Assembly: GCF_039523795.1 (NCBI RefSeq)
Contig: NZ_BAAAFZ010000099.1
Location: 1 to 14,462, forward strand
DNA from: Craurococcus roseus
GTDB taxonomy: Bacteria > Pseudomonadota > Alphaproteobacteria > Acetobacterales > Acetobacteraceae
Length of the DNA stretch: 14,462 nt
Direction of reading: 5' to 3'
Position numbers and translations under genes: made by a program. Below, one piece after another: positions 6,574-12,170 of the stretch. Under the pieces are notes generated by a model. The model saw only the letters and a list, made by a program, of their open reading frames with translations. It searched no databases and was not told where the DNA came from. The stretch's first letter is position 1; each line of letters starts with the position of its first letter.

Positions 6574-7002
6574 TCACTCCGGCACGGTTTCCCCGGAGCC
6601 GCCGAACTCCGCCGGGAAATCCTTCAGCTTCGGCAGCCCGTCGCGCATCGGCAGCACAGTCTCGGCGTAGTTGACGTGCACGCCCGGCGTGAAGGCCAGC
6701 CCCGGGATGGTCGCGGCGAAGACGTCCACCATGTTCAACGGGGGATGCGCCGCCATCAGGTGCCCGCCGCAAAGCCGGCAGAACTTGCGATGGCTCATCT
6801 CCGTCTTGTTGTAGGTCGCCACGTTCTCCGCGCCCTTGACCACTTCTACGGCCTCCGGCGTCCAGAGGGTGAAGGCGTTCACCGGTCCCCCGGACCAGGA
6901 ACGACAAGATCGGCAGTGGCAATACCCCATGGCGACGGGCTGCCCGGTCGCGCGGACCTCGACCGCGCCGCAGAAGCACGCGCCTGAATGCGTATCGTTC
7001 AT
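6574..7002 (-). CDS. GFA-family (CENP-V/GFA domain) zinc-binding protein
   Basis: A 142-residue protein from ATG 7002, preceded by a GGGGGAAG-like stretch. It carries the full cysteine pattern of the GFA fold: C9-x-C11 (GACFCGAV), C28-x-C30-x2-C33 (GYCHCRSCR) and C75-x2-C78 (FCRLCGG). FTLWTPEAVEVVKG and a YNKTEMSHRKF stretch lie between. The family is named after a proposed glutathione-formaldehyde adduct enzyme (Gfa), but most members have no proven reaction, so only the fold and zinc binding are safe. It converges with the anti-sigma gene. The upstream 438 bases are non-coding and structured. The frame continues upstream of ATG 7002, but those residues do not look like protein. Confidence 0.9.
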   Translation of the reverse strand: MNDTHSGACFCGAVEVRATGQPVAMGYCHCRSCRSWSGGPVNAFTLWTPEAVEVVKGAENVATYNKTEMSHRKFCRLCGGHLMAAHPPLNMVDVFAATIPGLAFTPGVHVNYAETVLPMRDGLPKLKDFPAEFGGSGETVPE

Positions 7003-7287
7003 GGCTTCCCCCACTCGTCGTGCCGCTCGCGCGACGTGCCGTCCGTTTCCGTGCGACGGCAAGGAACATCCGGGTGAGTGGAAGGAGCCGGCCCGGAGTT
7101 GGGAGGAATCCACCTCCGACCCCCGTTCCCACCGCTCCGCCGGGAACGCGCTCGCATTCCGGCAACGAACGCGCTACGATGCCCTGTCGATATCCCCAGT
7201 TGCGCCCGCGGCGTCCCCAGAACTTGGGCGAGCGCGGAAACCGAGGTCGAAACCCTTCGCCGGGGCTGCGCATGACCCGTCCCACAA

Positions 7288-7334
7288 ATGCGGGCCTAAC
7301 GGCCCCCGGGGCATAGCGGCCGGATTCGTCCGGC
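7288..7334. other. Two adjacent hairpins, possible structured RNA
   Basis: GGGCC (7292-7296) / GGCCC (7301-7305) closes a TAAC loop, flanked by ATGC (7288-7291) / GCAT (7311-7314) with a one-sided bulge. GCCGGA (7319-7324) / TCCGGC (7329-7334) closes a TTCG loop. TTCG is a stable tetraloop in RNA, though here it is closed by A-T rather than C-G. No known RNA family is recognised. Confidence 0.35.
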
Positions 7335-7352
7335 AAACGCCAGCACGGATGG

Positions 7353-7408
7353 GTAAGGAAGTAAGGTAGTACCGCAGTAAGATGGCAAGGCAGTAAGGAA
7401 GCAAGGCG
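7353..7408. repeat. 8-bp tandem repeat, seven imperfect copies
   Basis: Seven consecutive 8-base units read GTAAGGAA, GTAAGGTA, GTACCGCA, GTAAGATG, GCAAGGCA, GTAAGGAA and GCAAGGCG (consensus GTAAGGNA). The first and sixth copies are identical. The block is purine-rich and much less GC-rich than its surroundings. It lies in the gap between the GFA gene and the small hydrophilic gene, and is not part of a supported gene. Confidence 0.8.
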
Positions 7409-7423
7409 AACGGCGACCCCGCC

Positions 7424-7440
7424 CGGCCCGGTTCGGGCCG
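7424..7440 (-). terminator. Hairpin abutting the small hydrophilic gene
   Basis: CGGCCCG (7424-7430) and CGGGCCG (7434-7440) form a perfect 7-bp stem with a 3-base loop. It starts immediately after the stop codon at 7441-7443 on the minus strand. There is no T-run. Confidence 0.45.
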
Positions 7441-7611
7441 TCAGCCCTTCCCGTTCGGCGCTTCACCGCCGTCCGCCGGCGGCTCGCCCGTCCATTCGTC
7501 CGAAATCATTCCCTGCTCCCGGCTCACCTGGTCCACCTCCTCCTTGGAAGGCGGTTTCGGCATGTAGGTGTCCCGCGGCGCTTCGCCACCGTCCTTCGCC
7601 TGGTCGACCAT
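7441..7611 (-). CDS. Small hydrophilic protein with repeated DGGEAP motif, unknown function
   Basis: A 56-residue protein from ATG 7611; the frame is open upstream, but GGGAG ten bases before this ATG favours it. It is rich in Glu, Asp, Gly and Pro with no hydrophobic segment, and looks disordered. The same motif occurs at both ends: KDGGEAP near residue 6 and ADGGEAP near residue 46. The middle has PKPPSKEEVDQVSREQGMIS. Codon use is like the neighbours and a strong hairpin follows the stop, which supports a real gene. It is divergent from ndk, with 110 bases between starts. I do not recognise a family. Confidence 0.6.
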   Translation of the reverse strand: MVDQAKDGGEAPRDTYMPKPPSKEEVDQVSREQGMISDEWTGEPPADGGEAPNGKG

Positions 7612-7658
7612 GTCGCGTCGTCTCCCGTTGTCGCCTCCCCGGCGCAACGCGCCAGGGC

Positions 7659-7687
7659 TTGCCCCGTCCCCGCCCGTCGCCTATCGG
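7659..7687 (+). promoter_or_regulatory. Weak candidate promoter of ndk
   Basis: TTGCCC (7659-7664) and TATCGG (7682-7687) are separated by 17 bases, upstream of ndk ATG 7722. Both boxes match the sigma70 consensus only partly, so this is tentative. Confidence 0.25.
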
Positions 7688-7721
7688 GCGCCGCACCGCA
7701 AACCGACCCGAAGGACCCTCC

Positions 7722-8144
7722 ATGGCCGCCGAGCGCACCCTTTCCATCATCAAGCCGGACGCGACGCGCCGGAACCTCACCGGCCGCATCAACGCCAAGT
7801 TCGAGGAAGCGGGGCTGCGCATCGTGGCGCAGAAGCGGCTGCGGCTGACCGAGGCCCAGGCCGGCGCCTTCTACGGCGTCCACAAGGAGCGGCCCTTCTA
7901 CAAGGACCTCGTCTCCTTCATGACCAGCGGCCCGGTGGTGGCGCAGGTGCTCGAAGGCGAAAACGCCGTGGCGAAGAACCGCGAGGTGATGGGCGCCACC
8001 AACCCGGCCAACGCCGACCCGGGCACGATCCGCAAGGAGTTCGCCGAGAGCATCGAGGCCAACAGCGTCCACGGCTCCGACAGCGCCGAGAACGCCGCCA
8101 CCGAGATCGCCTTCTTCTTCGCCGGCATCGAGATCACCGGCTGA
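7722..8144 (+). CDS. ndk: Nucleoside diphosphate kinase
   Basis: A 140-residue cytosolic enzyme that moves the gamma-phosphate from ATP to other (d)NDPs through a phosphohistidine. The start is ATG 7722, six bases after AAGGA (7711-7715). It opens ERTLSIIKPDATRRNLTG, as in the family. The active-site signature NSVHGSDS places the phosphorylated histidine at H117, and NREVMGATNPANADPGTIR is the nucleotide-binding stretch. Length and motifs are complete. It stands alone, divergent from the small hydrophilic gene and convergent with the oxidase subunit gene, with a strong hairpin between them. Confidence 0.98.
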   Translation: MAAERTLSIIKPDATRRNLTGRINAKFEEAGLRIVAQKRLRLTEAQAGAFYGVHKERPFYKDLVSFMTSGPVVAQVLEGENAVAKNREVMGATNPANADPGTIRKEFAESIEANSVHGSDSAENAATEIAFFFAGIEITG

Positions 8145-8156
8145 ACGGGCGGGCGC

Positions 8157-8177
8157 GGCCGGGGACCGTCCCCGGCC
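8157..8177. terminator. Bidirectional hairpin between ndk and oxidase subunit IV gene
   Basis: GGCCGGGGA (8157-8165) and TCCCCGGCC (8169-8177) form a perfect 9-bp stem with a CCG loop. It sits 12 bases after ndk and 3 bases after the end of the convergent gene. There is no T-run on either strand. Confidence 0.55.
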
Positions 8178-8180
8178 CCG

Positions 8181-8345
8181 TCAGGCCACGAACAGGAGCA
8201 GCGCCAGCAGCAGGACCACGGTGATGCCCACGCCCCAGACAACGGCGCTGGTGAAGCTGTTCCAACTGCGCTCGCGGTCCGCCACCATCTCCTTCGCCTC
8301 GTCCGAGGCGAAGTCGTATTGGTCCCCCTGGTCGGCCACGGCCAT
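8181..8345 (-). CDS. aa3-type cytochrome c oxidase subunit IV (small)
   Basis: A 54-residue protein from ATG 8345 to TGA 8181-8183, with GGGAG just upstream. The N-terminal half is charged (MAVADQGDQYDFASDEAKEM) and is followed by VADRERSWNSFTSAVVWGVG. One transmembrane helix then ends at the C-terminus (ITVVLLLALLLFVA). A short acidic head, a W-x2-F-T/V segment and a single C-terminal helix is the layout of the alphaproteobacterial aa3 oxidase fourth subunit (COX4_pro_2 type). That subunit is a single helix of unclear function at the edge of the complex. No other oxidase gene is near, which is common for it. It lies 70 bases downstream of purN on the same strand, beyond a hairpin. Confidence 0.75.
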   Translation of the reverse strand: MAVADQGDQYDFASDEAKEMVADRERSWNSFTSAVVWGVGITVVLLLALLLFVA

Positions 8346-8399
8346 CGTCTCCCGTCCGCTGCGTTGTTTCAGGGCGGGGGTTTATTGACGGGCAGGACC

Positions 8400-8415
8400 G
8401 CCGGCAAGGGCCGGC
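8400..8415 (-). terminator. Hairpin abutting purN stop
   Basis: GCCGGC (8400-8405) and GCCGGC (8410-8415) are mutually complementary and form a 6-bp stem with a 4-base loop. It starts at the base after the purN stop (8416-8418). There is no T-run. Confidence 0.4.
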
Positions 8416-9093
8416 CTACCGCGGCCACGGGTTGAGCAGCGCCCCACGGCCCGGCGGCGGTTCCGCCGCGCCCTCGACGCGCGCCCGCCGCCCGCCCGCC
8501 TCCACCCGCACCCGCCCGGCGGCGAGCCAAGCCAGCGCCGCCGGGTACAGCGCGTGCTCCTGCTCCAGCACGCGCGCCGCGAGCGCCTCGGCGGTGTCGC
8601 CCTCCAGCACCGGCACCGCCGCCTGGGCGATGATCGGCCCCTCGTCCACCCCGGCGCTGACCAGATGCACGGTGCAGCCGTGCAGCCGCACGCCCGCGGC
8701 CAGCGCCCGCGCGTGGGTGTCGAGGCCGGGGAAGGCGGGCAGCAAAGAGGGGTGGACGTTGACCAGCCGCCCCTCCCAGCGCCCGACGAAGCCGGGGGTG
8801 AGCACCCGCATGAAGCCCGCGAGCGCCACCAGTTCCACACCGGCCCGCGCCAGCTCCGCCTCCACCGCCCGCTCGAAGCCTTCGCGGTCGCCGCGGAACA
8901 GCCGGCTCTCCACCACCGCGGTCGGCACCCCGGCGGCCGCGGCGCGCGCCAGCCCAGCGGCGTCGGCGCGGTTGGAGAGCACCAGCGCCACGGAGGCCGG
9001 GTAGTCCGGCGCCGCTGCGGCTTCCAGCAACGCCGCCATGTTGGAGCCGCGGCCGGAGATCAGGATGGCGGTGCGCTTTCGGGCGCTCGCCAT
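8416..9093 (-). CDS. purN: Phosphoribosylglycinamide formyltransferase (10-formyl-THF type)
   Basis: A 225-residue cytosolic enzyme of de novo purine synthesis; it moves a formyl group from 10-formyl-THF to GAR. ATG 9093 is preceded by GGAG at nine bases. Motifs are ISGRGSN (residues 12-18, phosphate binding), LAGFMRVLTPGFV, NVHPSLLP with N112 and H114, and the catalytic aspartate D150 in SAGVDEGPIIAQ. All key residues are present. The C-terminus after about residue 195 is a basic, proline-rich tail slightly longer than usual. purN normally directly follows purM. Here purM lies upstream on the same strand but about 1.07 kb away, with an unrelated gene between. Confidence 0.95.
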   Translation of the reverse strand: MASARKRTAILISGRGSNMAALLEAAAAPDYPASVALVLSNRADAAGLARAAAAGVPTAVVESRLFRGDREGFERAVEAELARAGVELVALAGFMRVLTPGFVGRWEGRLVNVHPSLLPAFPGLDTHARALAAGVRLHGCTVHLVSAGVDEGPIIAQAAVPVLEGDTAEALAARVLEQEHALYPAALAWLAAGRVRVEAGGRRARVEGAAEPPPGRGALLNPWPR

Positions 9094-9171
9094 CACCGTC
9101 GCTCCGCCGCCTGGGGACTGCACCTCATGCCAATGGCCCTGCTCGGTTACCGCTTACGATGACAAACGATC

Positions 9172-9197
9172 CGCAAACGGCCGAGCGATTGTTTGCG
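9172..9197. promoter_or_regulatory. Inverted repeat upstream of purN
   Basis: CGCAAAC (9172-9178) and GTTTGCG (9191-9197) are perfect 7-bp arms with a 12-base spacer. They lie about 80-105 bases upstream of purN ATG in the less GC-rich segment. It could be an operator or a hairpin. No regulator is identified. Confidence 0.35.
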
Positions 9198-9226
9198 AAC
9201 GGCAACCGCAAAACCGGCAGCATCGA

Positions 9227-9349
9227 TCAATGCGGGGATCTCCAACCCTCGAGCAGGGTATGCAGGCGGTCAGCAATCATCGGAACTTGTTCCACCGCGT
9301 CGCGGGGCAGATAGGCCAAAGCCCGCACGCCATCAGCTACAAGGTCGAT
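9227..9349 (-). other. 40-codon open stretch in frame after the unknown gene
   Basis: Directly after the TGA (9350-9352) of the unknown 236-residue gene, the same frame stays open for 40 codons to TGA at 9227-9229. The translation includes ADGVRALAYLPRDAVEQV and PMIADRLHTLLEGW. It looks like ordinary amphipathic protein rather than noise and ends WRSPH. It has no ATG at a sensible place; GTG at its eighth codon is the first conventional start. It could be a C-terminal part cut off by a stop mutation, the tail of another lost gene, or chance. I do not recognise it. Confidence 0.3.
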
Positions 9350-10060
9350 TCAGCCGAAGCACACGTCCCAAGCGGGGGTGCAGAACATCCCCGATCGGCC
9401 GACTGTCTCAATCGGAACGGACAGCCAGCCCGGAGGTGGCTTGTCGGTGTGGCATCCGTACATGTCGAGTGCGCCGTAGCCGTAGCCGGTCAACACGAGC
9501 GTGGCGCCTTGCTGCCGCCGCGGTAGCAGCGGCAGCGATCCGTCGTTTGGGCAGAACTGGCCCACCACGACGACGTAGCGGTCCGGCGACGGGTCGGGGC
9601 GGCCGGTCTCTCGAGGCCGCAGGGGCGCACGGCGCCGCCCAAGGTCGACCGGATCGACCATCCGGTGCTCCAGAAGGTGGCCTGGGTCCGTCAAAACTCC
9701 CGCTCCGTCGGGCATCCAGAACGCTAAGGAAAAAGAGTCCCAGCGATAGCTGCCATCCGGCAGCGGATCGGAGGGGCCGAAGCGTTGCGGCCCGAGCAGG
9801 AATTCGTCACGACCCCCGATATTCGCTAGCGGGACCGTGAAGCGGCCGAACGGGCTCTCGATGCGTACCGGTGTGTCCGGCGGCGGCCAACGTCCGGTCC
9901 ACCAAGTGTTTCGACGTTTAGAGTCTTGGACAAGATATTCGCGTTCACGTGCGGCCTTCTCTTCCTTCCACCCTTTCGAAGAATGATCGGCGACCAACCA
10001 GACCGACACGCAGGTCGCCATTGTGGCTGCGACGAATACAGGAACGAAGCGCTTGGCCAT
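9350..10060 (-). CDS. Membrane-anchored protein of unknown function between purN and purM
   Basis: A 236-residue protein from ATG 10060. Residues about 5-25 (FVPVFVAATMATCVSVWLVA) form one transmembrane helix or uncleaved signal, followed by a charged stretch SSKGWKEEKAAREREYL. The rest is predicted to be outside the membrane. It has tryptophan/proline-rich segments (TWWTGRWPPPDTPVRIESPF), GRFTVPLANIGGRDEFLLG and YVVVVGQFCPNDG. The C-terminal region has several cysteines (FC, YGC, MFC, DVC) that could form disulphides. No known domain is recognised. Codon use is visibly less GC-rich at third positions than that of purM and purN, and it splits that pair, so it may have been acquired. Minus-strand TATAAA (10104-10099) lies 38 bases before the ATG. 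Confidence 0.6.
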   Translation of the reverse strand: MAKRFVPVFVAATMATCVSVWLVADHSSKGWKEEKAAREREYLVQDSKRRNTWWTGRWPPPDTPVRIESPFGRFTVPLANIGGRDEFLLGPQRFGPSDPLPDGSYRWDSFSLAFWMPDGAGVLTDPGHLLEHRMVDPVDLGRRRAPLRPRETGRPDPSPDRYVVVVGQFCPNDGSLPLLPRRQQGATLVLTGYGYGALDMYGCHTDKPPPGWLSVPIETVGRSGMFCTPAWDVCFG

Positions 10061-10097
10061 GTAGAGAGAGTGCCAAATCCCCGGATATGAAACAATC

Positions 10098-10141
10098 TTT
10101 TATAGGAGCAACACAGATGGGAGCCCGTTGTTGGTCAACAA
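10098..10141 (-). promoter_or_regulatory. A/T-rich promoter-like patch with TTGTTG dyad before the unknown gene
   Basis: On the minus strand a TATAAAA box (10104-10098) precedes the unknown gene. About 24 bases further upstream is a near-perfect dyad, TTGTTG (10128-10133) / CAACAA (10136-10141) with a 2-base centre. No -35 box is found at the normal distance from TATAAA. This suggests a locally supplied, possibly regulated promoter; it is inferred only. Confidence 0.35.
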
Positions 10142-10165
10142 AAGCCGAGTGGCGGGCCAGCGATG

Positions 10166-11248
10166 TCATCTTGCCGGCCAAGCCTCCGGCAGCCCCTCGA
10201 TCCGCAGAGCGGCGGGGGCGCCCGGCCGCGCGTCAAGCCAGCCGACGCGGAACACGGTCTCGCCCGCGGCAGCCAGGGCTTCCGCGGCCCGTTCGGCGGC
10301 CTCGGGTGCGACCACGAGCACCATGCCTACCCCGCAGTTGAACACACGCAGCATCTCATCCGCGGCGATCCCGCCCTCCCGCGCCAGCCAGCCGAACACG
10401 GGCGGCACCGGCCAGGCGCCGGCGTCGAGCACCGCCTCAACGCCTCCCGGCAGCGCGCGCGGCACGTTGCCCGGCAGGCCGCCGCCGGTGACGTGCGCCG
10501 CGGCCTTCAGCAGCCCGGCCTGGTGCAGCGCCAGCAGCGGCTTGACGTAGATCCGCGTCGGCTCCAGCAGCGCCTCGGCCAAGGTCCGGCCCCTGTCGAA
10601 CGGCGCCGCGTCGCCGAGCCGGAGCCCGCCCGCCTCCACCACGCGGCGAGCGAGGGAGAAGCCGTTGGAATGCACGCCGGAGCTGGCGAGGCCGAGCAGG
10701 ACGTCCCCCGGTCCCGCATCGCCCCGCGGCAGCAGCGTCCCGCGCTCGGCCGCGCCCACCGCGAAGCCGGCGAGGTCGTAGTCCCCGGCGGCGTACATGC
10801 CCGGCATCTCCGCCGTCTCGCCGCCCACCAGCGCGCAGCCTGCCCGCCGGCAGCCCTCGGCGATGCCGCCGATCACCGCCCGCGCCTGCTCCACCTTGAG
10901 CCGCCCGGTGGCGAAGTAGTCGAGGAAGAACAGCGGCTCCGCCCCCTGCACCACCAGGTCGTTGACGCACATGGCGACCAGGTCGATGCCCACCGTGTCG
11001 TGCCGCCCGGCCTCGATGGCGAGCCGGAGCTTGGTGCCGACGCCGTCCGTGGAGGACACCAGCACCGGGTCCTTGAACCCCGCCGCCTTGGGGTCGAACA
11101 CCGCCCCGAAGCCGCCCAAGCCCCCCACCACCCCGGCACGGCCGGTGCTCCGCGCCAGCGGCTTGATCGCCTCCACCAGCGCGTCGCCGGCCTCGATGTC
11201 CACACCGGCGTCGCGGTAGGTCAGGCTGGATGGCGGGGAACTGGTCAG
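10166..11248 (-). CDS. purM: Phosphoribosylformylglycinamidine cyclo-ligase (AIR synthetase), apparent CTG start
   Basis: About 360 residues from CTG 11248. The enzyme makes AIR from FGAM with ATP in purine synthesis. Motifs are YRDAGVDIEAG, GGLGGFGAVF, VLVSSTDGVGTKLRLA, GIDLVAMCVNDLVVQGAEPL, GGETAEMPGMY and SSGVHSNGFSLAR; all are typical and complete. The only conventional start is GTG 11203 (345 residues). It falls inside the conserved YRDAG-VDIEAG block and has no ribosome binding site. No ATG, GTG or TTG occurs in frame between it and the upstream stop at 11315-11317. CTG 11248 has GGAGG (11254-11258) five bases upstream and gives the usual short leader before LTYRDAG. The gene is certain; the CTG start is my inference and could reflect a base error. 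Confidence 0.93.
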   Translation of the reverse strand: MTSSPPSSLTYRDAGVDIEAGDALVEAIKPLARSTGRAGVVGGLGGFGAVFDPKAAGFKDPVLVSSTDGVGTKLRLAIEAGRHDTVGIDLVAMCVNDLVVQGAEPLFFLDYFATGRLKVEQARAVIGGIAEGCRRAGCALVGGETAEMPGMYAAGDYDLAGFAVGAAERGTLLPRGDAGPGDVLLGLASSGVHSNGFSLARRVVEAGGLRLGDAAPFDRGRTLAEALLEPTRIYVKPLLALHQAGLLKAAAHVTGGGLPGNVPRALPGGVEAVLDAGAWPVPPVFGWLAREGGIAADEMLRVFNCGVGMVLVVAPEAAERAAEALAAAGETVFRVGWLDARPGAPAALRIEGLPEAWPAR

Positions 11249-11324
11249 GACGGCCTCCGGTGCGGTAGGCTCACGGGCCGCGCGGCCGACACCGGCCGGC
11301 GATGGAGCGGGGGTTCACACGCCG

Positions 11325-12133
11325 ATGCTGCGCAGCAGCGACACGCGCGCCGTACTGGCGGCGAAGCCCGGACTCAACCACGCGCGCCGGGCCGTCGCAA
11401 CAGCGGCGGCGCTGCTGGTGCCGGCGGCCCTCGCGGCGCCGCCGGCCCTCGCGCAATTCGCCGCCCCCGACCAGACCGCCATGTCGGCGGGCGCCCCCAA
11501 CCTGACCCAGCGCGGCATCCCGGCGGAGGCCACCGCCGAGAACGGCGTGCTGGCGCGCGAGAAGGCGCTCGCCTCCGGCCGCCGCCTCGCCTGGGAGAAG
11601 CTGGCGGCGGAGGCCGGCGCCCCCGCCGGCAACCTGTCGGACAGCCGCATCGAGGGCATGGTCTCCTCCATCGTCATCGAGCAGGAGCGCACCAGCCCCA
11701 CCCGCTACACCGGGCGCATCACGGTGAACTTCGACCCGGGCCGCGTCCGCTCCGCCCTCGGCAGCCGCGGCGGCGCCATCGCGGGCGCCACCCCCGGCGG
11801 CNNNNNNNNNNNNNNNNNACGCCGGGCTCGCTGCCCTCCGTGGCGGCCCCGCAAGGGCCGCCGGCGTCGAATTGGGTGGAGGCGGTCGCCACCTACCGCT
11901 CCCTCGGCGAGTGGCTGGAATTGCGCCGGCGCCTGACGGGCGCCGCGCCGGTGGCGTCCGTGGACATCGTCGGCATCGCCGTGGACGCGGCGCGGCTGCG
12001 CATCGGGCTCCGCGCGCCGGCGCCGGCCGCGGCGGACGAGCTGGCCGCGCTCGGCATCGCCCTGGCGCCCGTCCGCGGGGGGGCGGCGCCCGCGGGCGAG
12101 ACCTGGCGGGTAGGCCTTGCCGGAGGGGGGTGA
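11325..12133 (+). CDS. DUF2066-like exported protein, interrupted by an assembly gap
   Basis: The gene starts at ATG 11325, with a long basic start and signal peptide ending ALAAPPALAQ. It continues with ENGVLAREKALASGRRLAWE and SDSRIEGMVSSIVIEQERTS, then YTGRITVNFDPGRVRSAL, before 17 N at 11802-11818. After the gap the matching frame resumes (SNWVEAVATYRSLGEWLELR) and ends at TGA 12131-12133. The upstream part stops on a whole codon at 11801 and the downstream frame begins at 11819, so the true gap must be a multiple of three; 17 is a placeholder. Layout and place beside purM and hdaA resemble DUF2066 proteins, which in Pseudomonas lie between purM and hda. The function is unknown. About 269 residues if the gap is 18 bases. 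Confidence 0.75.
11802..11818. other. Assembly gap (17 N)
   Basis: Seventeen undetermined bases lie inside the DUF2066-like gene, flanked by GC-rich, low-complexity sequence. The apparent frameshift across them comes from the gap length, not from a broken gene. Confidence 0.97.
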
Positions 12134-12170
12134 CGCCGGCCGGCGCCCCATTGGCGGAGGAGGACCTCGC

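Larger units (their letters stand above)
7003..7440. other. Non-coding gap with hairpins and tandem repeat
   Basis: No convincing coding region is seen on either strand; the open frames here are GC-driven and lack motifs. The left part (7003-7280) shows nothing recognisable. The right part holds two hairpins (7288-7314 and 7319-7334), an 8-bp tandem repeat (7353-7408) and a hairpin at the end of the next gene (7424-7440). Confidence 0.6.

Noticed and set aside
5195..6670. 491-codon plus-strand open frame across the exported-protein, sigma and anti-sigma genes
   Set aside because: It runs through several well-supported genes in other frames and is almost pure Arg/Pro/Ala/Gly; a composition artefact.
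6836..7369. Plus-strand open frame over the GFA gene and the gap
   Set aside because: No start signal or domain, and it ends in the tandem repeat; shadow frame.
7353..7408. CRISPR array
   Set aside because: Units are 8 bases with no spacers and there are no cas genes nearby.
9038..9840. Plus-strand open frames across the segment between purN and the unknown gene
   Set aside because: Composition and lack of motifs point to shadows; the minus-strand frame has a membrane helix and protein-like sequence instead.
11276..11287. Perfect 12-base palindrome GGCCGCGCGGCC between purM and the DUF2066-like gene
   Set aside because: Such G/C-only palindromes are expected by chance in DNA of this composition; no second copy or spacing supports an operator.
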